A DNA stretch of 64,000 nt, from assembly GCF_016653635.2 (NCBI RefSeq), contig NZ_CP067420.1, positions 3,932,001 to 3,996,000 of the forward strand, in the 5' to 3' direction. This document shows positions 35,577 through 46,062 of this stretch, in pieces. The stretch is from Skermanella sp. TT6 (GTDB lineage: Bacteria; Pseudomonadota; Alphaproteobacteria; Azospirillales; Azospirillaceae). Made by a program: the position numbers and the translations under genes. The notes under the pieces were generated by a model. That model did no database searches. It worked only from the letters and a program-made list of their open reading frames with translations, and was not told where the DNA came from. Position 1 is the stretch's first letter. Every line of letters begins with the position of its first letter.

Positions 35577-36284
35577 ATGGACTCGACATCTATCAACCCG
35601 ACCGATATCGCCGTCATCGTCATCCTGCTGCTGTCGGCCCTGCTGGCCTTCGCGCGCGGCCTGGTCCGCGAGGTGCTGTCGGTCGGCGCCTGGGTCGGCG
35701 CCGCCTTCGCGACCCTGTACCTGTTTCCCCATGTCCTCCCCCTGGTCCAGCAGATCGTCGCCAAGGACCTGATCGCCAAGGCCGTGGCCGGGCTGGGAGT
35801 GTTCGTCACCTCGCTGATCCTGCTGTCGATCGTCAGCCACCAGATCTCCAAAGGCGTCCGCGGTTCCGCGCTCAGTGCCGTGGACCGTTCGCTCGGGTTC
35901 GTTTTCGGTATCGCCCGGGGTGCCGTGATCGTCTGCCTTGCCTATATCTCGGTGAGCTGGGTCTTCCCGCCCACGGAACAGCCGCGTTGGCTGCGCGACG
36001 CGAGAACCATGCCGGTGATCCAGACCGGGGCCGAGATGCTGCGCAACCTGGTGCCCGGCCGGACCGGATCGGCGGTCGAGACGCAGTCAGCATCCGGTGC
36101 CGCCTCGGCCAGGGCGGCGGCCGACATGGCGACCCGCACGATCCAGGAGGAAGCCCTGAAGCGCCTGTCCACCCCCCGGCCGACGCCGGCCGCGGCGACG
36201 AACGCGGGTGCGCAGGCCCCCGAGTCGGGGTATAAAGACCGGGACCGAACCGAGCTCGACCGCCTGATCGAGACCAACCGCTGA
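35577..36284 (+). CDS. cvpA: CvpA family membrane protein
   Basis: A 235-residue protein with about four membrane segments in the first 150 residues (IAVIVILLLSALLAFARGLVRE is the usual first block) and a polar Ala/Thr-rich C-terminus. CvpA is needed for colicin V production in E. coli and is widely linked to purF, as it is here, 41 bases upstream. Its precise function is unknown. It follows radA, an order seen in other alphaproteobacteria. Confidence 0.9.
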   Translation: MDSTSINPTDIAVIVILLLSALLAFARGLVREVLSVGAWVGAAFATLYLFPHVLPLVQQIVAKDLIAKAVAGLGVFVTSLILLSIVSHQISKGVRGSALSAVDRSLGFVFGIARGAVIVCLAYISVSWVFPPTEQPRWLRDARTMPVIQTGAEMLRNLVPGRTGSAVETQSASGAASARAAADMATRTIQEEALKRLSTPRPTPAAATNAGAQAPESGYKDRDRTELDRLIETNR

Positions 36285-36325
36285 CAGCCTACCGTTCACA
36301 GACCCCGCGAAAGGGTTTAGCACCC

Positions 36326-37783
36326 ATGTTGACGACCCATCCGTTCGATGACGACAAACTGCGCGAGGAGTGCGGTGTGTTCGGCGTCTACAACCACGGC
36401 GAGGCTGCTGCCGTCGCGGCGCTCGGTCTCCACGCGCTCCAGCACCGTGGGCAGGAGGCGGCGGGCATCGTCACCTTCGACGGAGAGCACTATCATATCC
36501 AGCATGCCATGGGGCAGGTCGGCGACAATTTCAGCTCGCAGTCGGTCATCGCCAAGCTGCGCGGCCATGCCGGGATCGGCCATGTCCGTTACGCCACCAG
36601 CGGCGACACGGTCCTGCGCAATGTCCAGCCGCTGTTCGCGGACTTCGAGTTCGGCGGGTTCGCCCTGGCGCACAACGGCAACCTCACCAATGCGCTGATG
36701 CTCCGGCGTCAGCTGGTCCGGCGCGGCTGCCTGTTCCAGTCGACCACCGACACGGAAGTGATCGTCCACCTGATGGCGACGGCCCGAAGCGGGTCGGTGA
36801 TCGACCGCATGGTCGAGGCGCTCCGTCAGGTGGAAGGAGCCTACTCGCTGATCGCGCTGGCCAAGGACATGGTGATCGGCGTGCGCGACCCGCTGGGCGT
36901 CCGTCCGCTGGTCCTGGGCCGGGTGGGCGACAGCCACGTGCTGTGCAGCGAGACCTGCGCGCTCGACATCATCGGCGCCGACTTCGTCCGCGACGTGGAG
37001 CCGGGCGAGATGATCGTCCTGGACAGTTCCGGCGTCCACAGCCTGCGCCCCTTCCTGCCGCAACATCGCCGCTTCTGCATCTTCGAATACATCTATTTCG
37101 CCCGGCCCGACAGCGTGATGGAGGGCAATTCGGTCTACGAGGCGCGCAAGCGCATCGGCATGGAACTGGCGCGGGAGAGCGCGGTCGACGCCGACGTGGT
37201 CATCCCGGTGCCCGACAGCGGCGTGCCGGCGGCGATCGGCTACGCGGCGGAAAGCGGCATTCCCTTCGAGCTGGGCATCATCCGCAACCATTATGTGGGC
37301 CGCACCTTCATCGAGCCTACCGACCAGATCCGCAACCTGGGCGTCAAGCTGAAGCACAATGCCAACCGGCACATGATCGAGGGCAAGCGCGTCGTCCTGG
37401 TGGACGACAGCATCGTCCGCGGCACGACCTCGATCAAGATCATCGAGATGGTGCGCCGGGCCGGGGCGAGCGAGGTCCACATGCGGATCTCCAGCCCACC
37501 GACCAGCCATGCCTGCTTCTACGGCGTCGATACGCCGAAGAAGGAGAAGCTGCTCGCGCACAAATACTCGATCGACGAGATGGCCAAGTATATCGGTGCC
37601 GACAGCCTGGCCTTCATCTCGATCGATGGCCTGTACAAGGCGGTCAACGAGCCCGGCCGAAACAATGCCCGGCCGCAATATTGCGACGCCTGCTTCACCG
37701 GCGACTACCCGATCCCGCTGCTCGACCGCGACACGCCCGGCGAAACTTCCGAGATCACCTACCGCGCCGAAGCGCGCGGCTGA
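36326..37783 (+). CDS. purF: Amidophosphoribosyltransferase
   Basis: First committed step of purine synthesis: makes phosphoribosylamine from PRPP and glutamine. The catalytic Cys of the Ntn-type glutaminase domain is C16 (EECGVFGVYNHGE), so 15 residues must be removed in maturation. HALQHRGQEAAGIV and RYATSG follow. The PRPP site is VVLVDDSIVRGTTS. The length of 485 residues is normal. It is in a run with cvpA and an SDR. Confidence 0.97.
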   Translation: MLTTHPFDDDKLREECGVFGVYNHGEAAAVAALGLHALQHRGQEAAGIVTFDGEHYHIQHAMGQVGDNFSSQSVIAKLRGHAGIGHVRYATSGDTVLRNVQPLFADFEFGGFALAHNGNLTNALMLRRQLVRRGCLFQSTTDTEVIVHLMATARSGSVIDRMVEALRQVEGAYSLIALAKDMVIGVRDPLGVRPLVLGRVGDSHVLCSETCALDIIGADFVRDVEPGEMIVLDSSGVHSLRPFLPQHRRFCIFEYIYFARPDSVMEGNSVYEARKRIGMELARESAVDADVVIPVPDSGVPAAIGYAAESGIPFELGIIRNHYVGRTFIEPTDQIRNLGVKLKHNANRHMIEGKRVVLVDDSIVRGTTSIKIIEMVRRAGASEVHMRISSPPTSHACFYGVDTPKKEKLLAHKYSIDEMAKYIGADSLAFISIDGLYKAVNEPGRNNARPQYCDACFTGDYPIPLLDRDTPGETSEITYRAEARG

Positions 37784-37818
37784 TCCTCTCCGACTATCAG
37801 ACCACGAGAACAGCCTTC

Positions 37819-38526
37819 ATGTCCGAATCCCGACTGTCGAACCGCGTCGCCCTGATCACCGGCGCTTCCCGAGGCATCGGCGCCGCCGTGGCGGAACGCT
37901 TCGCCGCGGAGGGGGCCCACGTCATCCTCGCGGCCCGTACCGTCGGGGGACTGGAGGAGGTGGACGACCGGGTCCGTGCCAAGGGCGGCACGGCGACGCT
38001 GGTGCCGGTGGACCTGATGGACTTCGACAAGATCGACCAGCTCGGCCAGTCGATCTTCGAGCGGTTCGGCCGGCTGGACATCCTGGTCGGGAATGCGGCC
38101 ATGCTGGGCGACCTCAGCCCGGTTTCGCACTATGCGCCGAAGACCTGGGAGAAGGTCTTCGCACTCAACGTCACGGCCAATTACCGGCTGATCCGAAGCC
38201 TCGACCGGCTCCTGCGCGGGTCGGATGCGGGCCGCGCAATGTTCGTGACCTCGGGCGTGGCCCGCAGCCCGGTGGCCTATTTCGGGGCCTATGCCGCGAG
38301 CAAGGCCGCGCTGGAGATGATGGTCAGGATGTATGCCCGGGAGGTGGCGCTCTCGCCGCTGAAGGTGAACCTGCTGGATCCCGGCGTGGTGCGGACCAAG
38401 ATGCGGGCGCACGGCTTTCCCGGCGAGGACCCGATGATCCACCCCGCCCCGGAGGAGATCACGGACCGCTTCGTCGAACTGGCCGAACCCGCCTGCCAGG
38501 TGCATGGCGAGGTCGTTTCCGTCTGA
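37819..38526 (+). CDS. SDR family oxidoreductase
   Basis: Short-chain dehydrogenase of 235 residues from ATG 37819. TGASRGIGAAVAERF is the cofactor site, VGNAAM stands for the NAG motif, Ser lies in VTSGVARSP, and YAASK contains the catalytic Tyr and Lys. The gene lies 35 bases after purF, a position where an SDR is often found in Rhodospirillales. Substrate is unknown. Confidence 0.88.
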   Translation: MSESRLSNRVALITGASRGIGAAVAERFAAEGAHVILAARTVGGLEEVDDRVRAKGGTATLVPVDLMDFDKIDQLGQSIFERFGRLDILVGNAAMLGDLSPVSHYAPKTWEKVFALNVTANYRLIRSLDRLLRGSDAGRAMFVTSGVARSPVAYFGAYAASKAALEMMVRMYAREVALSPLKVNLLDPGVVRTKMRAHGFPGEDPMIHPAPEEITDRFVELAEPACQVHGEVVSV

Positions 38527-38556
38527 CCCAGGCTCCGCTCCCTCCCAGCCGCCGCC

Positions 38557-39063
38557 ATGCTGACCCGCCCCGCCACGCCGGCCGATGCCGGTTCGATCAC
38601 TGAAATCTACAACCAGGGCATCGCCGACCGGATCGGGACCTTCGAAACCGAACCCCGGACCGTCGAGCAGATCCGGGCCTGGTTCGAGGCGACCGGCCCG
38701 CTCGGGCCTTATCCCATCGTGGTGGTGGAAGACGGCGGCAAGGTCGTCGCCTTCGCCTCCACCTCGTCCTACCGGTCCCGGGCCTGCTACGGCGGCATCG
38801 CCGAGTTCTCGGTCTATGTCGCCCGGGGCGAACGCGGGCGGGGCGCCGGCCGCGCGGCGCTCGCCGGGCTGATCGAGGCGGCCCGCCATGCCGGCTACTG
38901 GAAGCTGGTGTCCCGCATCTTCACCGAGAACGGTGCCAGCCGCCGCGCCTGCGCCGCCGTGGGCTTCCGCGAAGTCGGGACATACCTGAAGCACGGCAGG
39001 CTGGACGGGATCTGGCGCGACGTCGTGATCGTCGAACGGCTGATCGAAGACAACCTGACCTGA
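38557..39063 (+). CDS. GNAT acetyltransferase, phosphinothricin/arsinothricin (ArsN1-like)
   Basis: A 168-residue GNAT enzyme. The start MLTRPATPADAGSITEIYNQGI and FETEPRTVEQIRAWF are typical of the Pat/ArsN1 group, the CoA site is RGERGRGAGRAAL at about 89-101, and [19 protein letters not shown] is the conserved end. Homologues acetylate phosphinothricin, arsinothricin or methionine sulfoximine; the actual substrate is unknown. It is 30 bases after the SDR. A strong hairpin lies after it. Confidence 0.85.
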   Translation: MLTRPATPADAGSITEIYNQGIADRIGTFETEPRTVEQIRAWFEATGPLGPYPIVVVEDGGKVVAFASTSSYRSRACYGGIAEFSVYVARGERGRGAGRAALAGLIEAARHAGYWKLVSRIFTENGASRRACAAVGFREVGTYLKHGRLDGIWRDVVIVERLIEDNLT

Positions 39064-39093
39064 TCTGATCTTATCCGACCCGACCGGGCGACT

Positions 39094-39122
39094 GCGGCCG
39101 GGCGGCGGTACCGCCCGGCCGC
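39094..39122. terminator. Convergent hairpin between GNAT and chemoreceptor genes
   Basis: A 12-bp perfect stem (39094-39105 with 39111-39122) around a five-base loop lies between the convergent stops. No U-run follows on either strand, so termination is likely but not certain. Confidence 0.6.
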
Positions 39123-39128
39123 TTCGGA

Positions 39129-40817
39129 TCACGCCGCCCTGATTCCGGACAGGAACTGCTCGATCTCCCGGCGCAGGGTGGTCGCCTGCCTGCCCAGTTC
39201 CTTGGCGGCCCCCAGCACCTGGCTGGCCGCCGCGCCCGTCTGGGCCGCCGCCTGGGATACCTCCGCCAGGTTGGCCGAAACCTCCTGCGTGCCCTGGGCA
39301 GCCTGCTGGACGTTGCGCGCGATCTCGTAGGTCGCGGCGTTCTGCTCCTCCACCGCGCCGGCGATGCTGGTCGCGATCTCGTGGATCGAGGAAATCGTCC
39401 TGCCGATGCCCTGGATCGCGTCGACAGCCCCGCCGGTCGCCTCGCGCATGGCGGAAACCTGGGTGGTGATGTCTTCGGTCGCCCGCGCCGTCTGGTTCGC
39501 CAGGCTCTTCACCTCGGAGGCCACGACCGCGAAGCCCTTGCCCGCCTCGCCGGCGCGCGCCGCCTCGATGGTCGCGTTGAGCGCCAGGAGGTTGGTCTGC
39601 TCGGCGATGGTCTGGATCAGCCCGATCACCTCCCCGATGCGCTGGGCGGCATCGGACAGGCCGCGGACCGTCTCGTTGGTCTGGCCCGCCTCCTCCACCG
39701 CCGAAGTGGCGACCATGCTGGATTGGGACACCTGGCGCGAGATGCTCTGGAGCGTGCTCGTCATCTCCTCGGTGGCGCTGGCCACGGTCTGGACGTTGGC
39801 CGAGGTCTGCTCGGCCGCCGCGGCCGACGCGGTGGACTGGCGCATGGTCCGGTCCGCGACCGCGGTCATTCCCTGGGCGGTATCGTCGAGCTGGTCCGCC
39901 GCCGCCGTCACGCCCCCGAGCACCGCCACGGCCTGCTGCTCGAACTGGCGGATGAGACCCTCGATCCGGGCGGAGCGCTGCTCCTTGGCGACTTGCTCCG
40001 CGGCTTGCCCCGCCTGGAGTTCCTTCGCCGTCACCAGCCCGTCCTTGAACACCTGGACGGCGGAAGCCATCCGCCCGATCTCGTCGCGGCGGCCGGTTCC
40101 GGTCACGGTGGTGTCGAGCCGCCCCTTGGCAAGCAGCCCCATCGTCTCGGACAGCGCACGGATCGGCCGCGAAATCGAGGCGACCAGGAACAGGCCCGCG
40201 AGGCTGCACAGGACCAGCGCCGCGACCATCGCGGCCACGACCAGCTTCCAGGTCATGCCATAGATCGCCGAAGAGACGTCGCCGACCGCCTGCCCCGAGG
40301 CGATGGTGACCCGCACCAGTTCCTCGGCATGTTTCTTCATCTCGCGGAAAGCGTTGCGGGAATCGTTCAGGAAGACCTTGGATGCCTCTTCCTTCCGCCT
40401 TTCGCGCGACAGCTCGAAGACTGTTTTCGTCGCTTGGACATAGCGGCTCCAGGCCGCCAGATATTGCTCGTAGACCTCGCGTTCGCGGCCGGCGATCTCG
40501 AAGCCCTCGTATTTCCTGCGGGTAGCCTCGATCCGCTCGACCAGCGCCTGGGCGAAACGTTCCCGCTCCAGCATGAGGTCGACGTTCACCTCGGACACGT
40601 GGCCCGACTCGTAGGTCCGGTACTCGTTGGCCCCGGTGAGGAACTCCCCGACATAGCCGGTGCTGGGCAGCCAGCGATCCCTGAGCTGCTCCGTCATCGC
40701 GTTCATGTCGGCCAGCCGGACAAGGGCGAAAAGCCCCAGCCCTGCGGACACGGCGAGCACCAGCCCGAAGGAAATGAACACCTTCGTCTGGATCTTGAAG
40801 TTGGTGAGGGTATTCAT
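39129..40817 (-). CDS. Methyl-accepting chemotaxis protein
   Basis: Transmembrane chemoreceptor of 562 residues from ATG 40817. A membrane helix (VFISFGLVLAVSAGLGLFAL) is followed by a periplasmic helical domain with no recognised ligand motif and a second helix (WKLVVAAMVAALVLCSLAGLF). Next come a HAMP region (SISRPIRALSETM ... RRDEIGRM) and the long cytoplasmic coiled coil. The signalling tip is present as AGEAGKGFAVVASEVKSLANQ. No C-terminal CheR-binding pentapeptide is present. No other chemotaxis gene is next to it. Confidence 0.93.
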   Translation of the reverse strand: MNTLTNFKIQTKVFISFGLVLAVSAGLGLFALVRLADMNAMTEQLRDRWLPSTGYVGEFLTGANEYRTYESGHVSEVNVDLMLERERFAQALVERIEATRRKYEGFEIAGREREVYEQYLAAWSRYVQATKTVFELSRERRKEEASKVFLNDSRNAFREMKKHAEELVRVTIASGQAVGDVSSAIYGMTWKLVVAAMVAALVLCSLAGLFLVASISRPIRALSETMGLLAKGRLDTTVTGTGRRDEIGRMASAVQVFKDGLVTAKELQAGQAAEQVAKEQRSARIEGLIRQFEQQAVAVLGGVTAAADQLDDTAQGMTAVADRTMRQSTASAAAAEQTSANVQTVASATEEMTSTLQSISRQVSQSSMVATSAVEEAGQTNETVRGLSDAAQRIGEVIGLIQTIAEQTNLLALNATIEAARAGEAGKGFAVVASEVKSLANQTARATEDITTQVSAMREATGGAVDAIQGIGRTISSIHEIATSIAGAVEEQNAATYEIARNVQQAAQGTQEVSANLAEVSQAAAQTGAAASQVLGAAKELGRQATTLRREIEQFLSGIRAA

Positions 40818-40978
40818 CGGTCTTCCGAAATCTTCCCTGAGGCGGATAGGGGATTGCCCATCGGCACGGCCTGGCCAGGTCGCGCCATAGGGGCGGGAAA
40901 CCTGATCCATACCCTTGAGAAGTTTCAAAAGAGGTAACGATTACAAGGAGTTATCCGAAGTTTGCGGCAACTTCGGCC

Positions 40979-42367
40979 CTATTCCTCCGCATACGGGTTC
41001 TTTCCTTTGCGCGTCAGCATGCGGATCGGCACGCCGGGCAGGTCGAGCGACTCGCGCAGCCCGTTCACCAGATAGCGGATATAGGTCTCCGGCAGGTCGA
41101 GCGGCTTGCTGACCCACAGGGCGAAGGTGGGCGGGCGAGCCTTCACCTGGGTCATATAGCGGATCTTGATCCGCCGTCCCTCGACCGCCGGCGGCGGATG
41201 CGCCTCGGTCATGCCGGCCAGCCAACGGTTCAGGTCCGACGTGCTGACGCGCCTGTTCCAGATCTCGTAGATGTCCAGCACGGCGTCGAGCAGGGCGTCG
41301 AGCTTCTGACGGCGGAGGGCGGACAGGGTCACGACAGGGATCCCGCGGACCTGGGCGAGCTGCGACTGCAGCTTGTCGTCGATCTGCTTCAGCGTGCCGG
41401 CGCGGTCGGTCACGGTATCCCATTTGTTGACCGCGATGACCAGGGCGCGCCCCTCGTCCAGCACCATGCGGGCGATGGTCAGGTCCTGGTGGTCCAGGAT
41501 CGCCTCGGCGTCGACCACCAGCACCACCACCTGGGCAAGCCGGATCACCCGCAGGGCATCGGCGACGGCCAGCTTCTCCAGCTTGTCGTCGACGCGCGAC
41601 TTCCTGCGCATTCCGGCGGTGTCGACCAGCCGGATCGGCCTATCCCTATAGGTCCACTCCACCGTGATCGCGTCGCGGGTCATGCCTGCCTCGGGGCCGG
41701 TCAGGACCCGCTCCTCGCCGACAAGGCTGTTCAGCAGGGTCGACTTGCCGACATTGGGCCGTCCGACGATCGCGAGCTGAAGCGGACGCACCGGTTCGGG
41801 CCTGCCGTCCTCGCGTGCCTCCGGGTCGGTGCCGGCCTCGGCCTCCTGGTCGGCGTCCGGCTGGGTCTCCTCGGGCGGCACGTAGGGCAGCAGGGCCTCG
41901 ACCAGTTCAGCCAAGCCCTCGCCATGTTCGGCCGAGATCGGCACCGGCTCGCCCAGGCCGAGTTCGAAAGCCTCGTAGAGGCCGGGCGCACCCGCCCTGC
42001 CCTCGCACTTGTTGGCGAGCAGGATGACCGGGGTCTTGCCCTTGCGGAGCCAGGTCGCGAAGTGCTGGTCCAGCGGCGTGACGCCGGCCCGCGCGTCGAT
42101 CAGCAGCAGGGCGACGTCCGCCTCCTCGATCGCCCGCTCCGTCTGGCGGCGCATGCGCGCCTCGAGGCTGTCGTCGAAGGCTTCTTCCAGCCCGGCGGTG
42201 TCGATCACGGTCAGGTCGATGCCGGCCAGCCGGGCCGGCGCCGCGCGCCAGTCACGGGTCACGCCGGGAGTGTCGTCCACCAGCGCCAGCTTCTTGCCGA
42301 CAAGCCGGTTGAACAAGGTGGACTTGCCGACATTGGGCCGGCCGATGATCGCGACGGTGAGAGACAT
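40979..42367 (-). CDS. der: Ribosome biogenesis GTPase Der
   Basis: Double-GTPase protein (EngA) needed for 50S assembly, 462 residues from ATG 42367. Two G domains each begin GRPNVGKST, with [14 protein letters not shown] in the first and [13 protein letters not shown] in the second. The linker between them is acidic and long ([19 protein letters not shown]). A KH-like C-terminal domain follows. bamB and a TPR gene are upstream on the same strand, as in many proteobacteria. Confidence 0.96.
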   Translation of the reverse strand: MSLTVAIIGRPNVGKSTLFNRLVGKKLALVDDTPGVTRDWRAAPARLAGIDLTVIDTAGLEEAFDDSLEARMRRQTERAIEEADVALLLIDARAGVTPLDQHFATWLRKGKTPVILLANKCEGRAGAPGLYEAFELGLGEPVPISAEHGEGLAELVEALLPYVPPEETQPDADQEAEAGTDPEAREDGRPEPVRPLQLAIVGRPNVGKSTLLNSLVGEERVLTGPEAGMTRDAITVEWTYRDRPIRLVDTAGMRRKSRVDDKLEKLAVADALRVIRLAQVVVLVVDAEAILDHQDLTIARMVLDEGRALVIAVNKWDTVTDRAGTLKQIDDKLQSQLAQVRGIPVVTLSALRRQKLDALLDAVLDIYEIWNRRVSTSDLNRWLAGMTEAHPPPAVEGRRIKIRYMTQVKARPPTFALWVSKPLDLPETYIRYLVNGLRESLDLPGVPIRMLTRKGKNPYAEE

Positions 42368-42420
42368 TGCTTCCATGTAGGGAGCCGCGAACGGCTCCAC
42401 CACTCCAATAATCGGCCGCC

Positions 42421-43800
42421 TCAGCGATAGGCGACCAGGGTACCGTCGTTCGTCAGGACGTAAAGCGTGCCGCCGGCCACGACGGGAGAAATGAAGGCGC
42501 CGTCGGGCAGGTCGAAGCGCTGTTGCTCCCTCCCGTCCTCGGGGGACAGCGCCACCAGCTCGCCGATGGAGTTGGCCAGCCACAGGCGCCCTCCGGCCAG
42601 AACGGGGCCGGTCCAGATGATCGGGCCGCTGCGATCCCGGGGGTCCTCGTAGCGTGCCAGCGGGGCCACCCAGCGCACCCGACCGGACTGGCGGGTGAGT
42701 GCGATGACCTCGTTGTCGTTGGTCAGCACGAAGATGAAGTCGCCGGCGACCCACGGCGTATCGACGCCGCCGATCTCCTGCTCCCAGGCGCGTCCCCCGG
42801 TCCGCTCGTCGATGCCGACCATGCGGCCGCTGTGGCTGACCGCCACGACGAGCCCCCGGTCGATCACGGGCATGCCGCGGATGTCGGCGAGGTTCGACAG
42901 GGCTCCGACCCGGCGTACGGCGGCCAGGTTGTCCGACCAGGCGACGCGGCCGTTCTCGGCCCGCAGCGCGAACAGCTCGCCGGAGGAATAGGGCGCCGCG
43001 ACGATCGTCCCGTCCACCGCCGGGCTGGCGGCGCCGAGAAGTCCCGCGGTCTCAAGGATGCCGGTGTGGGTCCACAGGGTGGCGCCGTCGTTGGCCGAGT
43101 AGGCGATCAGCTGGTTGTCCACCGTGATGACGAAGACCCGGCCGTTCGCGATGGAGGGCGCGGACCGTACCGGACCGGAAACGCGGGTGCGCCAGCCGAT
43201 GGCACCGGTCGCCGGATCGACCGACAGGAGTTCGCCGAAGCCGGTGGTCACGAACAGCCGGTTTTCCGCGAAGGCGGCCCCGCCGCCCAGCGCGCCGCCG
43301 GATTCGTTCTCGCGCTCGACGCTGACCTGCCAGACCTGCCGGCCGGTGGCGGTGTCGAAGGCGGTCAACTCGTAATCGGTGTTCAGCGTATAGACCCGGC
43401 CGCCGGCCACCACCGGCTGGGCAAGCAGGCGCGTGTCGCTGGAGGAACCGGAGCCGATGTCGGCTGTCCAGGCTTGACGGGGCTGCGCCGCCAGGGCCAG
43501 ATGGCCCATGGCATGGTCGGGATTGCCGCCGGCCTGGGGCCAGTCCGCGTTCGCGGTCGGCGCCGGCAGCTCGACCCGGAGGTCGGCCAGCCGCGGATCG
43601 GGCTCCAGCTGCCGTTCCAGCCGAAGCACGGAAATCCGTTCGCCGGGAAGCGGCGGCGGCTCGCTGTCGCCGAACCAGCTTCCCGAGCCGCAACCGGCCA
43701 GGGACAGGGTCACCATGCCGGCGGCCAGCAGCCTGCTCGGCGAGCGGGTGACGGACCGGCCAGCGGGCCGGGAAGGCGATTGGGCGCAGCGTTGGGTCAT
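42421..43800 (-). CDS. bamB: Outer membrane protein assembly factor BamB
   Basis: Lipoprotein of the Bam complex, 459 residues. The lipobox LSLAGC is at about residues 32-37; the first residues form a signal with an Arg-rich start. PQQ-like beta-propeller repeats follow, each with segments like [10 protein letters not shown] and [12 protein letters not shown]. It ends [17 protein letters not shown], typical. The start overlaps the stop of the TPR gene by 4 bases, and der follows 53 bases later. Confidence 0.93.
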   Translation of the reverse strand: MTQRCAQSPSRPAGRSVTRSPSRLLAAGMVTLSLAGCGSGSWFGDSEPPPLPGERISVLRLERQLEPDPRLADLRVELPAPTANADWPQAGGNPDHAMGHLALAAQPRQAWTADIGSGSSSDTRLLAQPVVAGGRVYTLNTDYELTAFDTATGRQVWQVSVERENESGGALGGGAAFAENRLFVTTGFGELLSVDPATGAIGWRTRVSGPVRSAPSIANGRVFVITVDNQLIAYSANDGATLWTHTGILETAGLLGAASPAVDGTIVAAPYSSGELFALRAENGRVAWSDNLAAVRRVGALSNLADIRGMPVIDRGLVVAVSHSGRMVGIDERTGGRAWEQEIGGVDTPWVAGDFIFVLTNDNEVIALTRQSGRVRWVAPLARYEDPRDRSGPIIWTGPVLAGGRLWLANSIGELVALSPEDGREQQRFDLPDGAFISPVVAGGTLYVLTNDGTLVAYR

Positions 43801-44477
43801 TGCGGCTCGACAGCGTAGAGGGCGGCGAGTTCGGTGGCGCGGCTGCGGACACCGGACGGGGCGGAGGCATCGCCCTGGAGTTGGGCGAACAGCTTGGCGG
43901 CCGTGTCGCGGTCGCCGGCGCGAATCGCCAGCAGGGCGGTCAACTCACGGGCCGAATGGCGCCACGGGCTGGTCTCCGCGGTCAGCGGCTGGAGCCGCGC
44001 GCGAAGCTGGCCCGGATCGCCGGACTGGACCTGATGCATCACCGACAGCACCGTCGCGAGATCGCGGTAAACCTGCGCCACGCCCGAGGACTGGGCCAGC
44101 TGGTCGTAGATCGAGACGGCGGCCTCGCCGTTGCCCTCGCGGGCGCGCAGCCCGGCCTCGTAGAAGCGGGCCAGGGTTCCCGGCCCGGCACCGGTCTGCC
44201 CCGCGAAGGCGGAGAGCGCATCGGCCGCGGCCTCGGGATTTCCGCCCGCGGTACCGCCCTGCCCATCCGGCGCGCCGGCGAGGCGAAGCGCGTCGGCAAG
44301 CTGCTGGGTCTGGGTCTCGGCCTGCGACTGCTGCCAGTTGCGCCATGCGATGAAGCCCGCGGTACCGGCCACGACGGCGACCACGGCGACCACGATCAGC
44401 ACGCCGTACCGCTTCCAGAGCTTTTCCAATCGATCGCGGCGAAGCTCTTCGTCAACTTCGCGGAAGATATCGGTCAT
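43797..44477 (-). CDS. Tetratricopeptide-like membrane protein (YfgM/TPR_21 type)
   Basis: A 226-residue protein with a cytoplasmic N-terminus MTDIFREVDEELRRDRLEKLW, one membrane helix (YGVLIVVAVVAVVAGTAGFIAW) and a periplasmic helical domain with TPR-like repeats. The arrangement upstream of bamB and der matches the YfgM-type protein, which has been linked to the Sec translocon and periplasmic chaperones in E. coli. The function here is inferred from context. Confidence 0.85.
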   Translation of the reverse strand: MTDIFREVDEELRRDRLEKLWKRYGVLIVVAVVAVVAGTAGFIAWRNWQQSQAETQTQQLADALRLAGAPDGQGGTAGGNPEAAADALSAFAGQTGAGPGTLARFYEAGLRAREGNGEAAVSIYDQLAQSSGVAQVYRDLATVLSVMHQVQSGDPGQLRARLQPLTAETSPWRHSARELTALLAIRAGDRDTAAKLFAQLQGDASAPSGVRSRATELAALYAVEPQ

Positions 44478-44597
44478 ATAGCTTTTTCCGGGCAGACGAA
44501 GTCCGCCGGTCCTCATGCGTCCGGGTTGGGCCGATTACCAGACGGCCCGGTGGCGGTCAAGGCGGCATAGCGACCCGGAGCATGCCCAGGACCCGTT

Positions 44598-45164
44598 TCA
44601 CCGTCCCGCCGGCTCAGCCTGACGCCATTTGATCGAGCAGCCCATGCTGGGGATCTGTTCCGCCGGCCCCTGCCCCGTCCCGGCGATGCGGACCATGGCG
44701 TCGAACAGCTCGCGCCGGGCATTGGGCACCGGCTGCACCTTCGAGGCGTCCAGCCTGCCGCGGTACTGCAGCTCCAGATCGGCGTTGAAGCCGAAGAAAT
44801 CGGGCGTGCAGACCGCATCATAGGCCCTGGCGACCTGCTGGCTCTCGTCGATCAGATAGGGAAACGGCAGGGCGTGCCGTTCCGCGAACCGCTTCATATT
44901 GTCGAAGCCGTCGTCGGGATACCGTTCGGTGTCGTTCGACATGATGGCGACGGCCCGGACCCCGTGCGCCTCCAGGTCGCGGCAGTCACGGACGATGCGG
45001 TCGATCACCGCCTTGACGTAAGGGCAGTGGTTGCAGATGAACATGACGAGCGTGCCGTTGGCCCCCCGTATGTCAGCCAAGCCGTAGCGTCCGCCGTCGG
45101 TGGCCGGCAGGCTGAAATCCACGGCTTTCCACCCGAAATCGCAAATCGTCGATTGTGCCGCCAT
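44598..45164 (-). CDS. Redoxin-domain (AhpC/TSA-like) thioredoxin-family protein
   Basis: A 188-residue thioredoxin-fold protein. The active-site pair is in FICNHCPYVKAV, so the motif is CNHC instead of CGPC; homologues with NHCPYV belong to the redoxin/AhpC-TSA group. SLPATDGGRYGLADIRG is the usual first strand and loop, FPYLIDESQQVARAYDAVCTPDFF the later block. The C-terminus IPSMGCSIKW has another Cys. Its partner is unknown. It is monocistronic, with 120 bases to the TPR gene. Confidence 0.82.
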   Translation of the reverse strand: MAAQSTICDFGWKAVDFSLPATDGGRYGLADIRGANGTLVMFICNHCPYVKAVIDRIVRDCRDLEAHGVRAVAIMSNDTERYPDDGFDNMKRFAERHALPFPYLIDESQQVARAYDAVCTPDFFGFNADLELQYRGRLDASKVQPVPNARRELFDAMVRIAGTGQGPAEQIPSMGCSIKWRQAEPAGR

Positions 45165-45300
45165 CTGGCTTTTCGCTCCCGATCGATTCTTATCTTTTGT
45201 TGCGCCGCAGCACGGGCAGGAACGCCGGACGTGCGGTGGATCGTCAGTCTACAACGCGTCGCGCGAAGATCAAAGAATCCCGCTCCGGTATCGGGATCAG

Positions 45301-46062
45301 TCAGGGCGCCTGGAACGCCAGGTGCCACTGGCGCAGGAAGTCGTCGCGCTTCAGCGTGTCGAGGAATACCAGCAGGGCCGGGCTGAGAGTGATCGGGATG
45401 ATCGGCCCCGCCGTGCTCCGGTGGACTCCGGCCGAAGTCGCCTCCCCCTCGATCCGGGGGGACGGGGCGTACGGCGCCGACCGTCCGGCGATCGCCCGCT
45501 GCCCGCGTTCCGACAGCAGGCAGTCGATGAAACGGCCGGCCAGGTCCCCCGTCCCGCCGTCTTCGGAATGATCGCGACTCTCGACGGGATCAGCGTGTAG
45601 TCCTCCGGCAGGACGATGCCGATCGGCGCCCCGGCCTCCGCCTGAGCCCTCGCGTAGGACCCCAGTACGTTGTAGCCGATCAGCACCTCGCCACGCCCGA
45701 TCATCCCGAGGATGTCGCCATTGCAGCAGGCCAGCCGCGCCCGTACGCTGCCCAGGGTAGCGGCAAGTTGCCGGAAGTGGCTGAACAGCACGGAGTCCTG
45801 GCTGGCGAAGAAATGTACAACTCACGGGTGGTCAGTTCGGAATAGACGATCGTCACGCCGGGCTCCGCCGCCTGGAAGTCCCGGATCAGCGGCTCCATCG
45901 CCTCGAGGTCGGTGGCGTCGTCCATCCGCAGCGTTTCCCGGGATCCGCCGGGCGCGGGATAGGCCGTCTCGGCCGCCCCGGCGTCCGACGCCGCCCAACA
46001 GACCAGGGCCGCGGCGAGCAGCACCGCCGGAACGGCCGACCCGCGAGGTCGCTCCAGGGACG
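45301..46062 (-). pseudogene. Decayed ABC-transporter solute-binding protein gene
   Basis: Remains of an iron/metal-type periplasmic binding protein. A signal-peptide-like stretch (VPAVLLAAALVCWAASDAGAA) and TDLEAMEPLIRDFQ up to TTRELY are in the kinase frame. The middle part (FFASQDSVLFSHFRQL, IGYNVLGSYARAQAEAG, VLPEDYTLIPSRVAIIPKTA) is in a second frame, and the end (DLAGRFIDCLLSERGQRA, LVFLDTLKRDDFLRQW) in a third. The first break also lacks roughly a hundred residues. The second lies at a run of five Cs (about 45548-45552), so a read error is possible there. No stop separates it from the kinase. Confidence 0.78.
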